Shown piece by piece: positions 45,173 to 57,855 of a stretch of DNA of 64,000 nucleotides. Source of the DNA: Neelides folsomi (taxonomy: Eukaryota; Arthropoda; Collembola; Neelipleona; Neelidae); NCBI GenBank assembly GCA_034687125.1, contig JAQGBZ010000055.1, forward strand, positions 1-64,000. Direction: 5' to 3'. A program made the translations under genes and the position numbers. Positions within the stretch are counted from its first letter, which is position 1, and every line of letters starts with the position of its first letter. The notes beneath the pieces are model-generated. The model saw only the letters and a program-made list of their open reading frames with translations, had not been told where the DNA came from and searched no databases.

Positions 45173-48100
45173 TTACTTCTCTTGTTTAATTGCCCCATAA
45201 GCCCCAAGTGCATGATAGGGATTATTTGAATTCTGGTTCGTCGATTGGACAAATTGACCTCCGATGCCGAGTAAAGCCATTTCAAGAAGCTTGATGCTTC
45301 CAATCAATTTGCTCTCGGGATTCGCTGCGAGGAACTTTTGAACACTCTTTTGGAAAACTGGGATGATCTTCGCAATCGACTGAACCACTTTTTGATTACC
45401 AAGATCAATCGCCCCGATTCCACATTGAATATACCTGGATGATTTAAATTAATATAATTACAGGGCAAGTTTCATATGTAATATTGTATAATAATTAATA
45501 ATAATGATACATAATTGTTGGATACCTAATATCAATTTGAAAATGTTAAAAATATAAATACTTACGAAATTTTGAGCTCAGTGCTTCCTTGAATATCTGA
45601 AGCTAATTGTTGAATAAGAGAAACATGAGTTTGGAGCGGAAGATGAGCTGTGTAAACTTTTTGGGGGGTCGTCGCTTTGCAGAGTTTCATAGTTATAGCC
45701 AGATCGTTGATCGTAGTGGCCTACAATTAAATAAATTCGTTTATTTTAAAAAGGTCATTAACAATTTTAAAAAGCTTCCTCAACAAGAATAGGACCATTA
45801 AATAAATTGTACAAACCTGATTGAACGCGTCAGGAATATCCCCTTTAGCAACCATTGCTTCCAGCTGCTTCACCACTGCTGCTTGATCAACAAACCCTCG
45901 GCCCAAATGGTCCGAAACTGAAACAGCTGGAGTCATGCATCTTGGAACGGTTACTTCAATAAATTGCTGTTGAAGTGTGAAGGCTTTATGAAGCTGATGT
46001 GCCAAGGTCTCTTCAATTTGCTTTAAAAGTCCTCCTTGTAAACTAGTATGTCAATTCAAAATAAATTCAAAATCAAGTTCATATTCAAATTTTTTTATTA
46101 CTAAATCAGAAAATCAAAAACAATAAATTTACCTCGAAATAACTCGAAGCATCTGACTCTCCAATTCAACTTGTAAAACACTGCTCATATGATCTTGTAA
46201 GACATTAAACTGGTCTTTGAGATTCACCTCAGTGTGATCTTCCTTCTTTTCCCGATCCAAAACATTCTCAAGTGCATTAATATCTAAATTCAAAACGTCA
46301 ACATTTAATTAAAGATAATTTATAAAATTATAACTAATGATCTATAAATGTCCAAACTTACATTCTTTTGTCCCAGTAAGAAAAACTGAGTTGACCTGGG
46401 AAAACACATTCTGGAGAGCTTTCTCAAATTGAGGTATAATTGAACGCAAGAAGTGTTCGTTTACAAGAGTCTCGCAAACGGATTTAACAGCAGTAGAAAC
46501 TTCTGGAACAAGCGTTTCTCTAAAAGACTATAAACAAATATTTATTAATGATAGCGTTCAGATTAATAAATATAAAACAAGTAGTTTTTATTTATTAATC
46601 TGAAATTACTTCGCTTTGAAGAAGTGTCCGTAAATCTTGTTTAATTCTTGCTTCAGTCACATGGATCAACCCTTCGACTTCCACTTGAATGTGATTCTTC
46701 GTTGGCTCAAAGAGGTTCAGAATATCTATAATATATTTATTTTTTATTAATATAATATAATATAAATACAAACTTATAACGAGTTTATTAATTGATTAAA
46801 TCAATATCAGTATTAAACACTCTCATTGTAATAAATAATCAGTGAATTCTTACGAGGAACAACCGTCGATTCCATTTCGGTTTTCATAAATCTTGAAACG
46901 ATGAGTGCGACGTTTTCTGCCAAGTTTGATGGAATTTGTGGTGGAGGAACTGAGGCCTTTTGTCTTTCCTATTTTAATTTCATACTTTAATTAACAAATA
47001 AAATTAAATAACGAATGAAAAATTAGTCATTAAACATTGTATTGATCAATATCAATAAAAGTAAATTATAATTAAAAAATAAATGCTAACCATGCTCTCA
47101 ACTTTCTTCACAGTTTCTTCAATTCTATGAAGTTGGTTGAAATGTTGTGAAAAATATTTATCCAATGTCTTTGTAATTGGGGGTTCATCGGCATGTCGTG
47201 AGGCGGAAACGACAGCTGTGTTATTCAATCGACTCACTTCCCTTTTCAATTCTTTAATTTCTGAATTTTGGATTTTCATCATTTCCATGAGACTATTGAC
47301 CTGTTCAAGAACTTCTGGCAAATGCAACGGCATCAAATCACTTGTCAACTTCTTCCCAAGGAACTTCTCAACTTTGTGCAAGTCAGGGAGATCAGGTTGA
47401 ACCATCGAAAGCTGAACGTCCAAAATATTGTTGTCGAGATCCAACTGCTTCAAATGTTCTTCTAATGTCGGAGAAGTTTCGCTTACACGATTTGCTAAAT
47501 AAATAAACATAAATTCACCCTTTATTTTATATTTAAAACTTTTTAAAATAAACGCATTTTAAAATAAAGATTAATTTAGAACAAATAATGTGCTATTTTT
47601 TTTAGAACTAACCGATTTCTTTGTTATTTTTTGGACTAAGAATTTCTTCAACTTCTCGACTGGGGCTTGAAGAAGACGATGTTTTGTTCATGTCTCCATT
47701 TCGACTTGCAACTCTCACAGTTGGTTTCTTTTAAAATTAAAGTTTATTAATTAAAATTAAATTATCTACATATAGATATTAATTATAATTATTATTGTAA
47801 ATGCTTGTAAAACATAATTTATTCTTACAGAGTTACTCGAATTTGCGACGGTTTTTGGTGATCGAGGTGAATGAGATCTCGAACGCGACTGATTTTGAAT
47901 GGGACTGAGACCAATAATTTGACTCAATTCTTCTGTCATTTGAGTAACGCTAGACGGGAACTTCATGTTCCTACTAGTGGAGTTCATATCGGACCCCAAG
48001 GATTTTTTCTTCGTGGCATCCAAATTATTTCGAAGGGGTGATGGAGACCTCGATTTCGAAGAGGATCTGCCTCTAGCTGGTGAAATTGGCCTTGGGAGTT

Positions 48101-50509
48101 TGGATGGGCTTGGAGGAATTGGGTTTCTCTTCAACCCATCCTCTTCAAAATCATCTTTCGCAATCTCGTGAACTTTCGAAGTAGGACCTTTTAAATTCAA
48201 AACATTAATTATTTAATAATATAAACTTAAATCTCCATTTGAATTTTATTTGTCTAATATCACTTACTGAATGAAATTCGATTCGATCCATTCGATTTTC
48301 CGAAGTGAATTGGACATGGAAATGCTACCGTTCCCTGCTGAAGCGACTTCATTTGGACAAAGTAAATATCAAGGAAACAAAGGTCGACCTGATCCCTAGT
48401 GTTGCTCACAACTAAAATTAAAAAGTAATCATATAATGAAGATTTGATACGTAAAATAAGAAGATTCTAACCAAATGTAACTAGTTCTAGTAAAAAAAAT
48501 GCTTACTATAGTCATCATATCCTTTAGCAGAAATCTCCCTTGTCGGCATAACGTTTGCTTCAATTACATTGAGACTCAAGATATTACAAGGGAGGGAAAA
48601 TTCAGCGACCCAAGAAACTCTCGCGTAATCGTCGGTGTGTTCCAAATTCAACGTGTATAAAAGCTATAAAAAAATTTACCAATTAATAATAAGTTAGTTA
48701 TCTAAAGCATTCAATTAAAAAACTATTATGTAGTTTATTTTTTACTTTTCTGTGGGTGTCTGCAATGACCAAGTAGGTTGATCGAATGTCCATGCTCATT
48801 CTCATCATTGAAGGATTTGCATGGATGAACTTCACCGTTTGAATACAGGTCCAAGTTTTACAAGTCCAAAGTTTAATCTCTGTAAGATTTTCAGCAGCAG
48901 TCACCATAAACTTCCAGTATTGAGACCTTCACAATTTGTATAAAACCAATTTAATTTCCAAGAATAAGTAATTTCTTAAAGCCAATTACTTTTCAAATTC
49001 AATTTAACATTGAATAAAAAAATACTATTAATGTTTAATAATTACTCGGAAGATGGATTGAAGCTGTGATCATCTAAAAAGAATAGTTTATTGACAGGAA
49101 TTCCATCATGAGGAGCCCAGGAGTAAAGGCACCGAGGAGTTTCGTTTCTCATGAGATAAACCTAGAAATTATCAAATCATTACTCACTTGAAATCGAAAA
49201 ATCTTTACTTACATTCAAGATTAATTGAATTTATATCAAATAACATTAAAAGTTTTGTATTAATACTTGGAAAAATTTCACGGTTCCGTCTTTACTACAA
49301 GTAGCTAAAGCTGTTCCATCAGGTGCAAAAGATGCGTCCATGACACTTCCAGAATGAGCATCGACGATCATAAACATTCCATCTACGTCTGATATTTCGT
49401 GCATTCCTTCACCGAATCTTCCTACAATCGAACCGACGTTTGATACATAGACCTATTTAAATTATAAGACATTAATTTGATAAAATAAATATTTACAATT
49501 TACAACAATGGTGCATTTACCAATATATTTTTAAATTTTTTTAATGTTAAATTGTTTACTTTATCATCAAGAAGGACAGCAAAATGATATGAAGCGTCGT
49601 CGCTTGAGCCTGGAATTACAGATTCGTCTGCTACATATTTACACCAAATAAATCTTCTCATATCAGAAGAAATTCCATTGAAATCACAAGAAACTTGTGC
49701 AATTAAATGACTCCTATAAAATAAATATTATACAGAAATTACAAATAATTCTCTTTAAAACAAATAATCCATTATTAATAAATGAAAATAATTCCATGAA
49801 TTAATTAATTTTTTCCTCACTCCATTTTGTTCGATTTCAAGTCCTTCATAATTTTGTGAATGTAAAAAGTTCCGTATTGATCGATGAATCCAACGACAAG
49901 ATCATCCATTTTATGAATAAATTCAACGTCTTTGATCAAACCCTTCGTTCCTTTCATTAAAACTCGTTCATTGGTGGCCAAATCCACGACCCTGACCGCT
50001 CCTACGTTACTTACTGTAATTAATTATCAAATTAATATTATTTATCCTTCAAAATTACAAAATTGCACAATTAACAATACCAATTAAATGGGTAGTTGAA
50101 AATGGTTTACAAAGTGTGACATGCCTTTAACAATGTAAGCAATAAATTTTCCACTCATGTGGGTGGCAATAAGCTGCCCATTTCCATGCTCAAGGTCCCA
50201 GACGTAATCCACGAGATTTCTAAACTTCAATTTAGAATTGTCCAATCTGTGCGAAGTTCGACTTGAATAGATATTTATAACTCTCGCACTGTCTTTGATG
50301 AGAAATCCATCTTCTTCGTCATTTTCCTTGAAATGGCTATTAAATCAAAGCCGATTAAATAACTTTATACAAACAATTCATCCAAAATACTCAGCAATTA
50401 AAATAGGCTTCAAACTACAAAAATTATTATCTTACAGATCCATTCGCGCATCCCGATCCCGAGGGGAACTTCTCCCTTTAGCAGAACTTCCCGAGTCCGA
50501 ATCAGCCAT
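45173..50509 (-). CDS. EDC4: Enhancer of mRNA-decapping protein 4 (Ge-1/Hedls)
   Basis: Nineteen exons: 50436-50509, 50125-50336, 49821-50013, 49560-49713, 49267-49452, 49046-49161, 48746-48926, 48507-48663, 48268-48411, 47829-48187, 47613-47727, 47091-47494, 46854-46968, 46610-46725, 46362-46527, 46133-46283, 45817-46042, 45566-45720, 45173-45434. They join in frame to 1161 aa (animal EDC4 is about 1350-1400). It is a P-body scaffold that links DCP1/DCP2. Visible are an N-terminal WD40-type propeller (to about residue 430; VMDASFAPDGTALATCSKDGTVKFF), a Ser/Pro/Arg linker (SPARGRSSSKSRSPSPL), a coiled-coil region (EVLEQVNSLMEMMKIQ) and the C-terminal alpha-helical repeat domain. Intron 2 needs a GC donor (AAAG|GCATGT, 50124) to keep frame. 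It is divergent from PSMD7. Confidence 0.93.
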
Positions 50510-51234
50510 GATAGGAATTGATCTGAATTTTCAATTTATTTTTTACGTCAAATTCCTTTTAAACGCCTTTAACGTCCGATCTAGAAGGAAACAAAAGAAT
50601 CTTCATGGTCAAAATGAAGAACAAAGGAAAGGCTCATAATATTTAAACAAGATTTCTAATTTAAATATTGGAACACTGGACGGCGGACGTATGAATAACG
50701 CCGATTAATAATTATCTGATTTATTGAAAGAATTGACTTACAATGTGATCACTTGCTAATTGAAACAACAGGTAAACTAATGAAATAATTTTGTTGAAGG
50801 TTTTTAACTCAAATCCTAATTATTTTTATAACTCCAAATGGGAAGTCAAACCTCGTCAATTCCACTAAAATTATAAAATAAGAATGATGAATTTGGGAAT
50901 GCCGAGTTGCGAGGGAAGCTGAGGATGATTCGAAGCAACGCCTGCGCATCTTTTATTTTTCCAATAGCGGAGAAGTTCAAACACCCCCTTTCGCTGACAT
51001 CATCCGGCGAGTCAAATCACCAAAAGTCTCCATAAATTCCAATTAAACTTTAAGGTCAATTAAGATCCGGTTTAGTTATTGTCAACTTTGTAAGCTCAAT
51101 TTATCATTCTTAAAGCATTAAATGTTAGATTATTTTATTGGCCGATATACAAGTAGTTAAAATATTATAAGATAGCTTTCAAGTCGTGTTATTTGAGAAT
51201 TTTATTAAATTAACTTTAAATTAATTTCAGGAGG
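50510..51234. promoter_or_regulatory. Divergent promoter region EDC4 (-) / PSMD7 (+)
   Basis: This is 725 bp between the two ATGs, with a GC-richer block at about 50900-51030 (AACGCCTGCGC and nearby) that is a plausible shared promoter. The PSMD7 ATG follows an acceptor (TTTCAG|GAGG) by 4 bp, indicating a spliced 5' leader. No named element is recognised. Confidence 0.5.
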
Positions 51235-52610
51235 ATGACGGGGGAAACAATTGTTGAAAAGGTCGTGGTCCATCCACTCGTTTTGCTCAGTGTGGTCGAC
51301 CATTTCAATAGGATGGGGAAAATTGGGAGTCACAAGAGGGTTGTCGGGGTTCTTCTTGGTTCTTGGAGCAGCAAAGGAGTTTTGGATGTTTCAAATAGCT
51401 TTGCAGGTTTAATTTAATATTTAATTTTAATTAAAAATATTTATATACACCTCATAGTAAACTGTGTTAAAATAGTTTGTATAAGTGAATAGTCAATATT
51501 AAGCTTTAATTTTCTAGTATACTTTTATTTTAGTTCCATTTGATGAAGATGAAAAAGATAAAGATGTTTGGTTCCTCGACCACGATTATCTTGAAAACAT
51601 GGCTGGGATGTTCAAGAAAGTGAATGGTAAACAAATTAAATAACATAATTAAATTTTTAGAATACTCGATCTTGGATTATTTGTAATTTTGTGTTTTAAT
51701 TTTGTACTTTGTGATTAGCCCGTGAAAAGGTTGTGGGTTGGTATCACACTGGGCCTAAACTCCACCAGAATGACACCAAGATTAACGAACTCATCAGGCG
51801 TTATTGCCCCTCAAGCGTCTTGGTCATCATTGGAGCCAAGCCTCGTGAACTTGGACTTCCCACTGAAGCTTATAGGGCTGTAGAAGAAGTTCATGAGGTA
51901 TTTAAGAATTATATTTTAATTTTTGATGCGATGATTAAAAAACAGTGATCAAATTCTTCATTATGGTTCAATTTAAATTCAAGGATGGAACTCCAACCAC
52001 CAAGTCATTCGAGCATGTCATGAGTGAGATTGGGGCTGAAGAAGCTGAGGAAGTCGGGGTGGAACATTTGCTCCGTGACATTAAAGACACAACGATTGGA
52101 ACTTTGTCTCAAAGGGTGACAAATCAACTTCAGGGTCTTCGTGGTCTCTCGTCCCAACTCCGAGACATTGGAAGCTATTTGGAACAGGTAAAATTAATCC
52201 ATCTTGATAAAATTGTATTTATATATATAAAATTTGGGTTTGTAAAATGACTATTTTTAATTTGACGAATTTAATGGCTTTATTTTAAACGAGTTATAAC
52301 TGAATTTAATGATTTTTAAAAGGTGGCCAGTGGATCTTTGCCTGTTAACCACCAGATAATTTACCAGCTTCAAGACATCTTTAACCTTCTCCCTGATGTC
52401 ACTCACCCCGATTTTGTCAAAGCTTTGTATGTGAAAACAAATGATCAAATGCTCGTTGTGTATGCCACAGCACTCAGCCGATCCATCATTGCTTTGCATA
52501 ATCTCATCAACAATAAATTGGCCAATCGAGATGCGGAAAAGAAAGAACTGGCGAAGAAAGAAAGTCCGAAAGAAGAAAAGGTCGAAGAGAAGGTTGAAAA
52601 GGCAAAGTAA
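51235..52610 (+). CDS. PSMD7: 26S proteasome regulatory subunit Rpn8 (PSMD7)
   Basis: Five exons: 51235-51406, 51534-51626, 51719-51897, 51984-52187 and 52323-52610. They join in frame to 311 aa (human 324). It is the MPN-domain partner of the deubiquitinase Rpn11 in the proteasome lid. The MPN domain is clear ([38 protein letters not shown]). The expected JAMM zinc ligands are incomplete: the sequence has [12 protein letters not shown], without the second catalytic His/Asp arrangement, as is normal for catalytically dead Rpn8. The C-terminal helices match the family ([33 protein letters not shown]). The tail is Lys/Glu-rich. Confidence 0.97.
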
Positions 52611-52883
52611 ACAACAAACTTCTAATGTATCAATAATTGAATTGTAATATTAAAAACGTTTGGTAAATAACAAATTGAATAAAAATTATAATATTTATAA
52701 AATTAGTTTTTTTGATTTTTTGAAATAAATAACGATTTTTAAATAATTGTTTATGTTATTTAAATAATGTTTATATTTTCATACGTTAATTTGAAATCAT
52801 TACAATAACCTTTATAACAACAAAAATATTCAAAATTCAAACCACATGATCATTATTTATAATTTTTAATTAAAATGGTTTTG
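52611..52883. other. Short convergent 3' flank
   Basis: AT-rich 273 bp between the PSMD7 stop and the stop of the first DHHC gene. It holds both 3' UTRs and nothing else that I can see. Confidence 0.5.
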
Positions 52884-54477
52884 TTAGAGGTTGTTATTAA
52901 TCTCGCGGCTCTCAATTTTCACTCCAATGAAGTCATCATCAGAACTAAAAAGTTTAATTATTATAAAGATTGATAAAATAACATTAGTAATTTAACTTTG
53001 CTTTAATCATAATGGTCAAATGAGTGGCCTTTTGATTGTTAGTTATTGTTATTATACCTTGAAGCTGGAGAGGATTCGTTTAATTCCAGAGAGTTGAGTG
53101 AATAACCTGAGTCAGTACAAGTCTTATTGGTCCTATAAGTTATTCCATCTACCATTGTTGTAAACAATGGCAAAAACCAATACAATTTCCGGTCACCAAA
53201 AACCTCAATGAAATTGTTGTATAATCCCCTATTAAAGTAACTGCTGTCTTTCCCATGACGGAAATGAGGAGTTCGGAAATTTTCCAATGTCGTAAAGTTT
53301 TTGCAAACCAAAACCAAAAGAAATCCGAAATGTGCACTATTTAAAAGTAATATTAATCGTTAATTTAATAATTCAGATAAATGGTAACATATAATTTTTA
53401 GATACTTATATTTACCATAATACAATTGAGAATACTGGACTCAAAACAGACATATAAATGACATGAGTTCTTCCAATTTCTACACCGGTCCAGACTTCCT
53501 TCCAGAAGAACTCGATAAAGTAGCGAACGGTCATTAGGAAAATGAAGCCACAATATAAGCCAGCATAGCCCACGAATTGAACAAAGAACTTTTGGTTGCG
53601 GAAGCTCACGCAGTTATTGATCCATGGGCAGTGCTTGGGTTTGTAAATGTGGAATTAAAAATTTTAATTCCCATCAATTTCATGTTTAACATTTTATAAT
53701 GTAGTTAATACTAAAATATTTATATGATTTTTATTTATTTTTATTAAAATATTTAGATTTATTATTTGTTAAATACATGATCCATCTTCAAAATGCAAGC
53801 TCTGCAAACACTGCAATGATGAGCTCGATCCGGTTTAATAATTTGACATTTCGGACAAAATCGAAATTCCCCGTTTAGAGTCCGCATATGAACGAAAAGC
53901 CGAGAAGATTTGACAAAATCTCTAACGGCTTGTTTAGCCAATGTTTCATTTTCTGCTTCTTTTAAGATATCTGATTTTAAGAAATTTTAACAAGTTTAAA
54001 TAAACACTCATTTACTTTAAATATATCAATTGGATTTGATTAAATTTAACCTTTGGGAATTGAAAATTTGCTTGGGATTGGTCCACTCTTTGTAAAAATG
54101 GCTTGGGCATAAGCCCACAAGAACAATGTTAAGAAGAAGTGATAGAAAACGAGTCCAAACACCTGGAGCCAATATTCCTTTATTGTGTATAGACAGAGTT
54201 GGACAACAAAGGCATAGTAAGACCATGAGACGAGCATTAGAACGAAGAGCTAAAATATTAATTAATAAAACTAATTTATTAAGATTGTTTAGATTATGAA
54301 ATTATGATTGTTAAATGTGATAGAGGATAACTTATTTAATTAAAAAATTTAACTAACAACAGGTGCCCATGTCAGTATTCTAAAAAGGCAATGATATTTT
54401 CCTTCGAGTACATCTGACAAATCTGTCAATCCCTTCATGTCGTCCTTTGTTGATGAATCGTTCGACGAGTTGTCCAT
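52884..54477 (-). CDS. DHHC palmitoyltransferase A (ZDHHC2/15/20 type)
   Basis: Six exons: 54358-54477, 54051-54249, 53777-53970, 53416-53633, 53058-53336 and 52884-52944. They join in frame to 356 aa. The enzyme transfers palmitate to protein cysteines at endomembranes or the plasma membrane. Four hydrophobic segments surround the Cys-rich domain ([21 protein letters not shown]...[11 protein letters not shown]) with intact DHHC. The downstream [14 protein letters not shown] contains the TTxE motif, followed by an NFIEVFGD segment. The acidic, Ser-rich N-terminus is MDNSSNDSS. The exon 1 donor is ambiguous by 3 nt (54361 or 54358); both keep frame. Intron phases match the neighbouring paralogue exactly. 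Confidence 0.93.
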
Positions 54478-56109
54478 TTAATTAATTCAATAACTATCTT
54501 GGATGAAATGAAAAAAAGTAAAAAATAACTTCTGGAATGGAAAAAATCTTTAAGAATTTCTTTCGAATGAGATTAATATGAGATAATAATTAATGAGCTT
54601 TAATTTTCTAAATACTTTTATTTGTCTTTGAAACCCGCCGATGAAAAGATAAAAAAACAAACTTCTTCAAAGCATTGAAAATTATTTTTATTAATTTTAC
54701 TGATAGATTTCGTATTTCCTAGGACAAAGTCTCACTTGTTAAATTTTAAGTTCATAACCTCTTTCACTAATACCAATTGGTATTATTATTAATTGGGTAA
54801 ATTACTTTAATCGAATTTAATTTTAATGTATATTTAATTAATATTAAAATGGTCTTTGAATCGATTGACATTGAAAGCCTCTCCCTACTGATTGAATTTG
54901 CAAAATTTGAAATCTCTGAATCTTAAATTGAAGACAAAATGACCAATTGAAAAGAAAAATTTCTCCTCCACACGTGCGGTTAATTAAAATGTAATTATAC
55001 CAGCTTTATGCAAAAGTTTAATGTTAATGGGGAACTGATTGACACAGTGCAAGTTGATTCTTAATGGATTTCCTGTTAAATTGGCTAACTAAACTATAAT
55101 CGCAATTATCATACCATAGACTAAACGCCAAGGCGCTGTTGCACATTGGAATTAGTCCATCGAAAGTATTTTAAAAGGCATAAATTTCTGTTAATGTGAA
55201 AGCACTTTGAATCTAAAAAAATAATCTCACAATTTCCAACTTCAAGGATTATTAATTTTAAATGAATTATTTTATAAAATAAGTACTAAAAGTTTAAAAT
55301 TCTATCACAAAGAAAGTTTAGCTAATTGTTGGATTTATCTAAAAAGCCGGTCAACCAGGTCAATCCGGACAATTTCTCTAAGAATCTTAATTTTATACAT
55401 TATTTCACGTAAGTAGAAAATACATTAGTATGGGCCTCTTTGTTCTTTAAAACACTAAAAATTACATTTACATTCCCAATTCTAGCAAAATTGGGAACGT
55501 TGATAATAAAATTATCTCCCTTCTTATCAATTCCTAATTCTTTGTTATTTGCAGTAATATTAAAAAAGATATTTTACATAAATTAACCATCTAACTAATT
55601 GGTTAATTTCTAGAATCAAAAAATAATGACAACCATGAAATTACAGTTAAGTCAGTATATGTTATTGGGTCATAGTTAGATATTTACACTTCACAAGATA
55701 ACGGAAAAGTTCAAATAAGCCAAAGAGTAAATAAATCCACTTACTAAACTAACTAATAAAGGAGTTAAATTACTTGAATTAAACTTAAAGATTACCTAAA
55801 TTAACTTTCATACTAATTGAATTAATTGAGTTGAACAGCACTTTAAGAAAAGGAGATTTAATAAAGTGTAATAAATATTAAGATTAAACTCACAATAGAA
55901 AAAAAGAAAAATTTGAAAAACACTTTTCAGACTCATCCAATGGAACTCTTTCATTTGCCCGACTTTTTAAATATCACTTTCACTTCCTAAAATATTTATT
56001 TCATGATTTCCCTTCTTTCATGGTACGGGAGATTTCAATAAGTTAGAAAACTTGTTTTAGGTATTAAATGCCTACTTATTACAATGTAAAGTTTATGGAA
56101 ATTTGTCGA
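54478..56109. other. 1.6-kb non-coding region between the two DHHC genes
   Basis: AT-rich, with no ORF of convincing composition on either strand. It should contain the promoter of DHHC gene A and the 3' UTR of DHHC gene B. I saw no inverted-repeat element here, unlike other gaps in the window. Confidence 0.5.
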
Positions 56110-57855
56110 TTAAAAGTAAACTAGCGGTACATCTTTTTGCGGTGAGGTTGGAATTGCTTCGTTTGCATTCCCATTGCATATTTCTTTGTTCTCTGGCATG
56201 GTTTCCGTTCGAGCTTCCACTTTCACTTCAATGCATTGATCCGAATTTGATCTAATCAAAAGCAATCAAAATGAATGTTAAATTTTTGACTATTTAATCT
56301 CAAATTCTCAACTTTGAAAATCAAAATTAATTAATTTATTTTAATTATTGAATATTTCAAGTTAATTGAGATTTACCCAGAAGCTGGTGAGGAATCTGTC
56401 ATATCAATAGAATTGTAATTTCCATTGAGTCCATTCCACGAATGTCTCGTTGGGTAAGAAATTCCATCTCCTAAACTCGTAAAGACTGGGATGAACCAGC
56501 GTTTTTTCTCGTCGCCAAAGACTTCAATAAAGTTATTGTAAGTCCCTAAGTTGAAGCCTTTCTTATCGGGCCCATGGCGGAAAATTGGAGTTCGGAAGGA
56601 TTCCAATGTCGAGCGGTTCTTTGTAACCAAATACAAATGGTAGCCAAGAAGAGAGCTACAAAGAAAAAATTTAAAGAATTAAAATGCCTCGACTGGAAAT
56701 ATAAATTCTGATAAGTTTTTATTTAATTTATCTTCACTATCATTAAATTTTCAATTGATTAAAATTTGATTAAAAATTTTTTGAAAATGATCATTACCAC
56801 AAACTAACAGCAAACATGGCCGCGACGAAGAAAACGAAAAGTACATGGAATTTCCCACCAAGCGGCCCAGTCCATTCTCCCTTCCAAAAATCAATGAAGT
56901 AGCGGAAGGTGAAGGCAAAAATGATGAGACAGTAAAGAAAGGCGTAGGCGAGGAAGAGGATGAAAAACTTGTAATTGTCGAAGCATACACAGTTGTTAAC
57001 CCAAGGGCAGTGCTAGGAAAAACAAGAAAATATATATAACAAAACCTTTTATTTTAATTTCAATGGTCTTTAAAATTGAGTAACAGGCAATTCTTGTTTT
57101 TGATTATTTAATTATTAATTTATTACGTGGTCCATTTTTAAGATGCAGTGACCACAGACACTGCAATGATGAGCCCGATCAGGTTTGACTATCTGACATT
57201 TTTCGCAATAACGAATCTGGCTGATGTTCGTCCTCGTTTGCACGGGAAGCTGACAAGTTCGCACGACATTTTCAAGTATTTGAGAAACTTCTTGTTCTGT
57301 TGTTGCAGATTCAATTCGTTCCATGTCGCCTAATTGGAAATTAATAAAATTATATAATCTAATATTATATCTTGTTATTTTTATATCAATTAATAAAATT
57401 AATTTACTTTATAGATCAAGCTAGTATATTGCTAATAATAATTTATTAAATGTGACAAGCTCACCTGACGGAATTTTGAATCTTTTTGAAACTCTCGAGC
57501 TATTCGTGAAAATCGTTTGCCAATATGACCACATAAAAAGGACGAGGATTATATGGTAAACGATGAGTGAGACCACTTTGAGCCAAACCTCCTCCATCGT
57601 AATAAGACAGAGTTGGATGACAAAGGCGTAGTAGGACCAAGAAATCACAGTCACAATGAAAATCTATAAATTAAGTAAAACAATTGACTGACTAATAGTG
57701 TTTAAATATTAAATTGTTAAATAATTTATGTTAAAGTGTAATTTTAAAATTTCAATTAAACTAACCACTGGCATCCATTTGGTAATGTTGATGCAAGTGC
57801 GACAGCTCCCTTCAGAAATCCCTCCCCTGTTCTGCCTCGTAGATGAAGGGCCCAT
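56110..57855 (-). CDS. DHHC palmitoyltransferase B (ZDHHC2/15/20 type)
   Basis: Six exons counted from the ATG at 57855: 57766-57855, 57465-57663, 57127-57329, 56798-57012, 56377-56655 and 56110-56251. They give 375 aa, very close to ZDHHC2 (367). Key motifs are [45 protein letters not shown] and [10 protein letters not shown]. The start [13 protein letters not shown] aligns with the CRRVLYWIPV start of vertebrate ZDHHC2. The reading frame is open a further 64 codons upstream to an acceptor near 58050, so an N-terminal extension is possible. The C-terminal exon is longer than in gene A (142 versus 61 nt). Same protein-acylating role as gene A. Confidence 0.92.
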
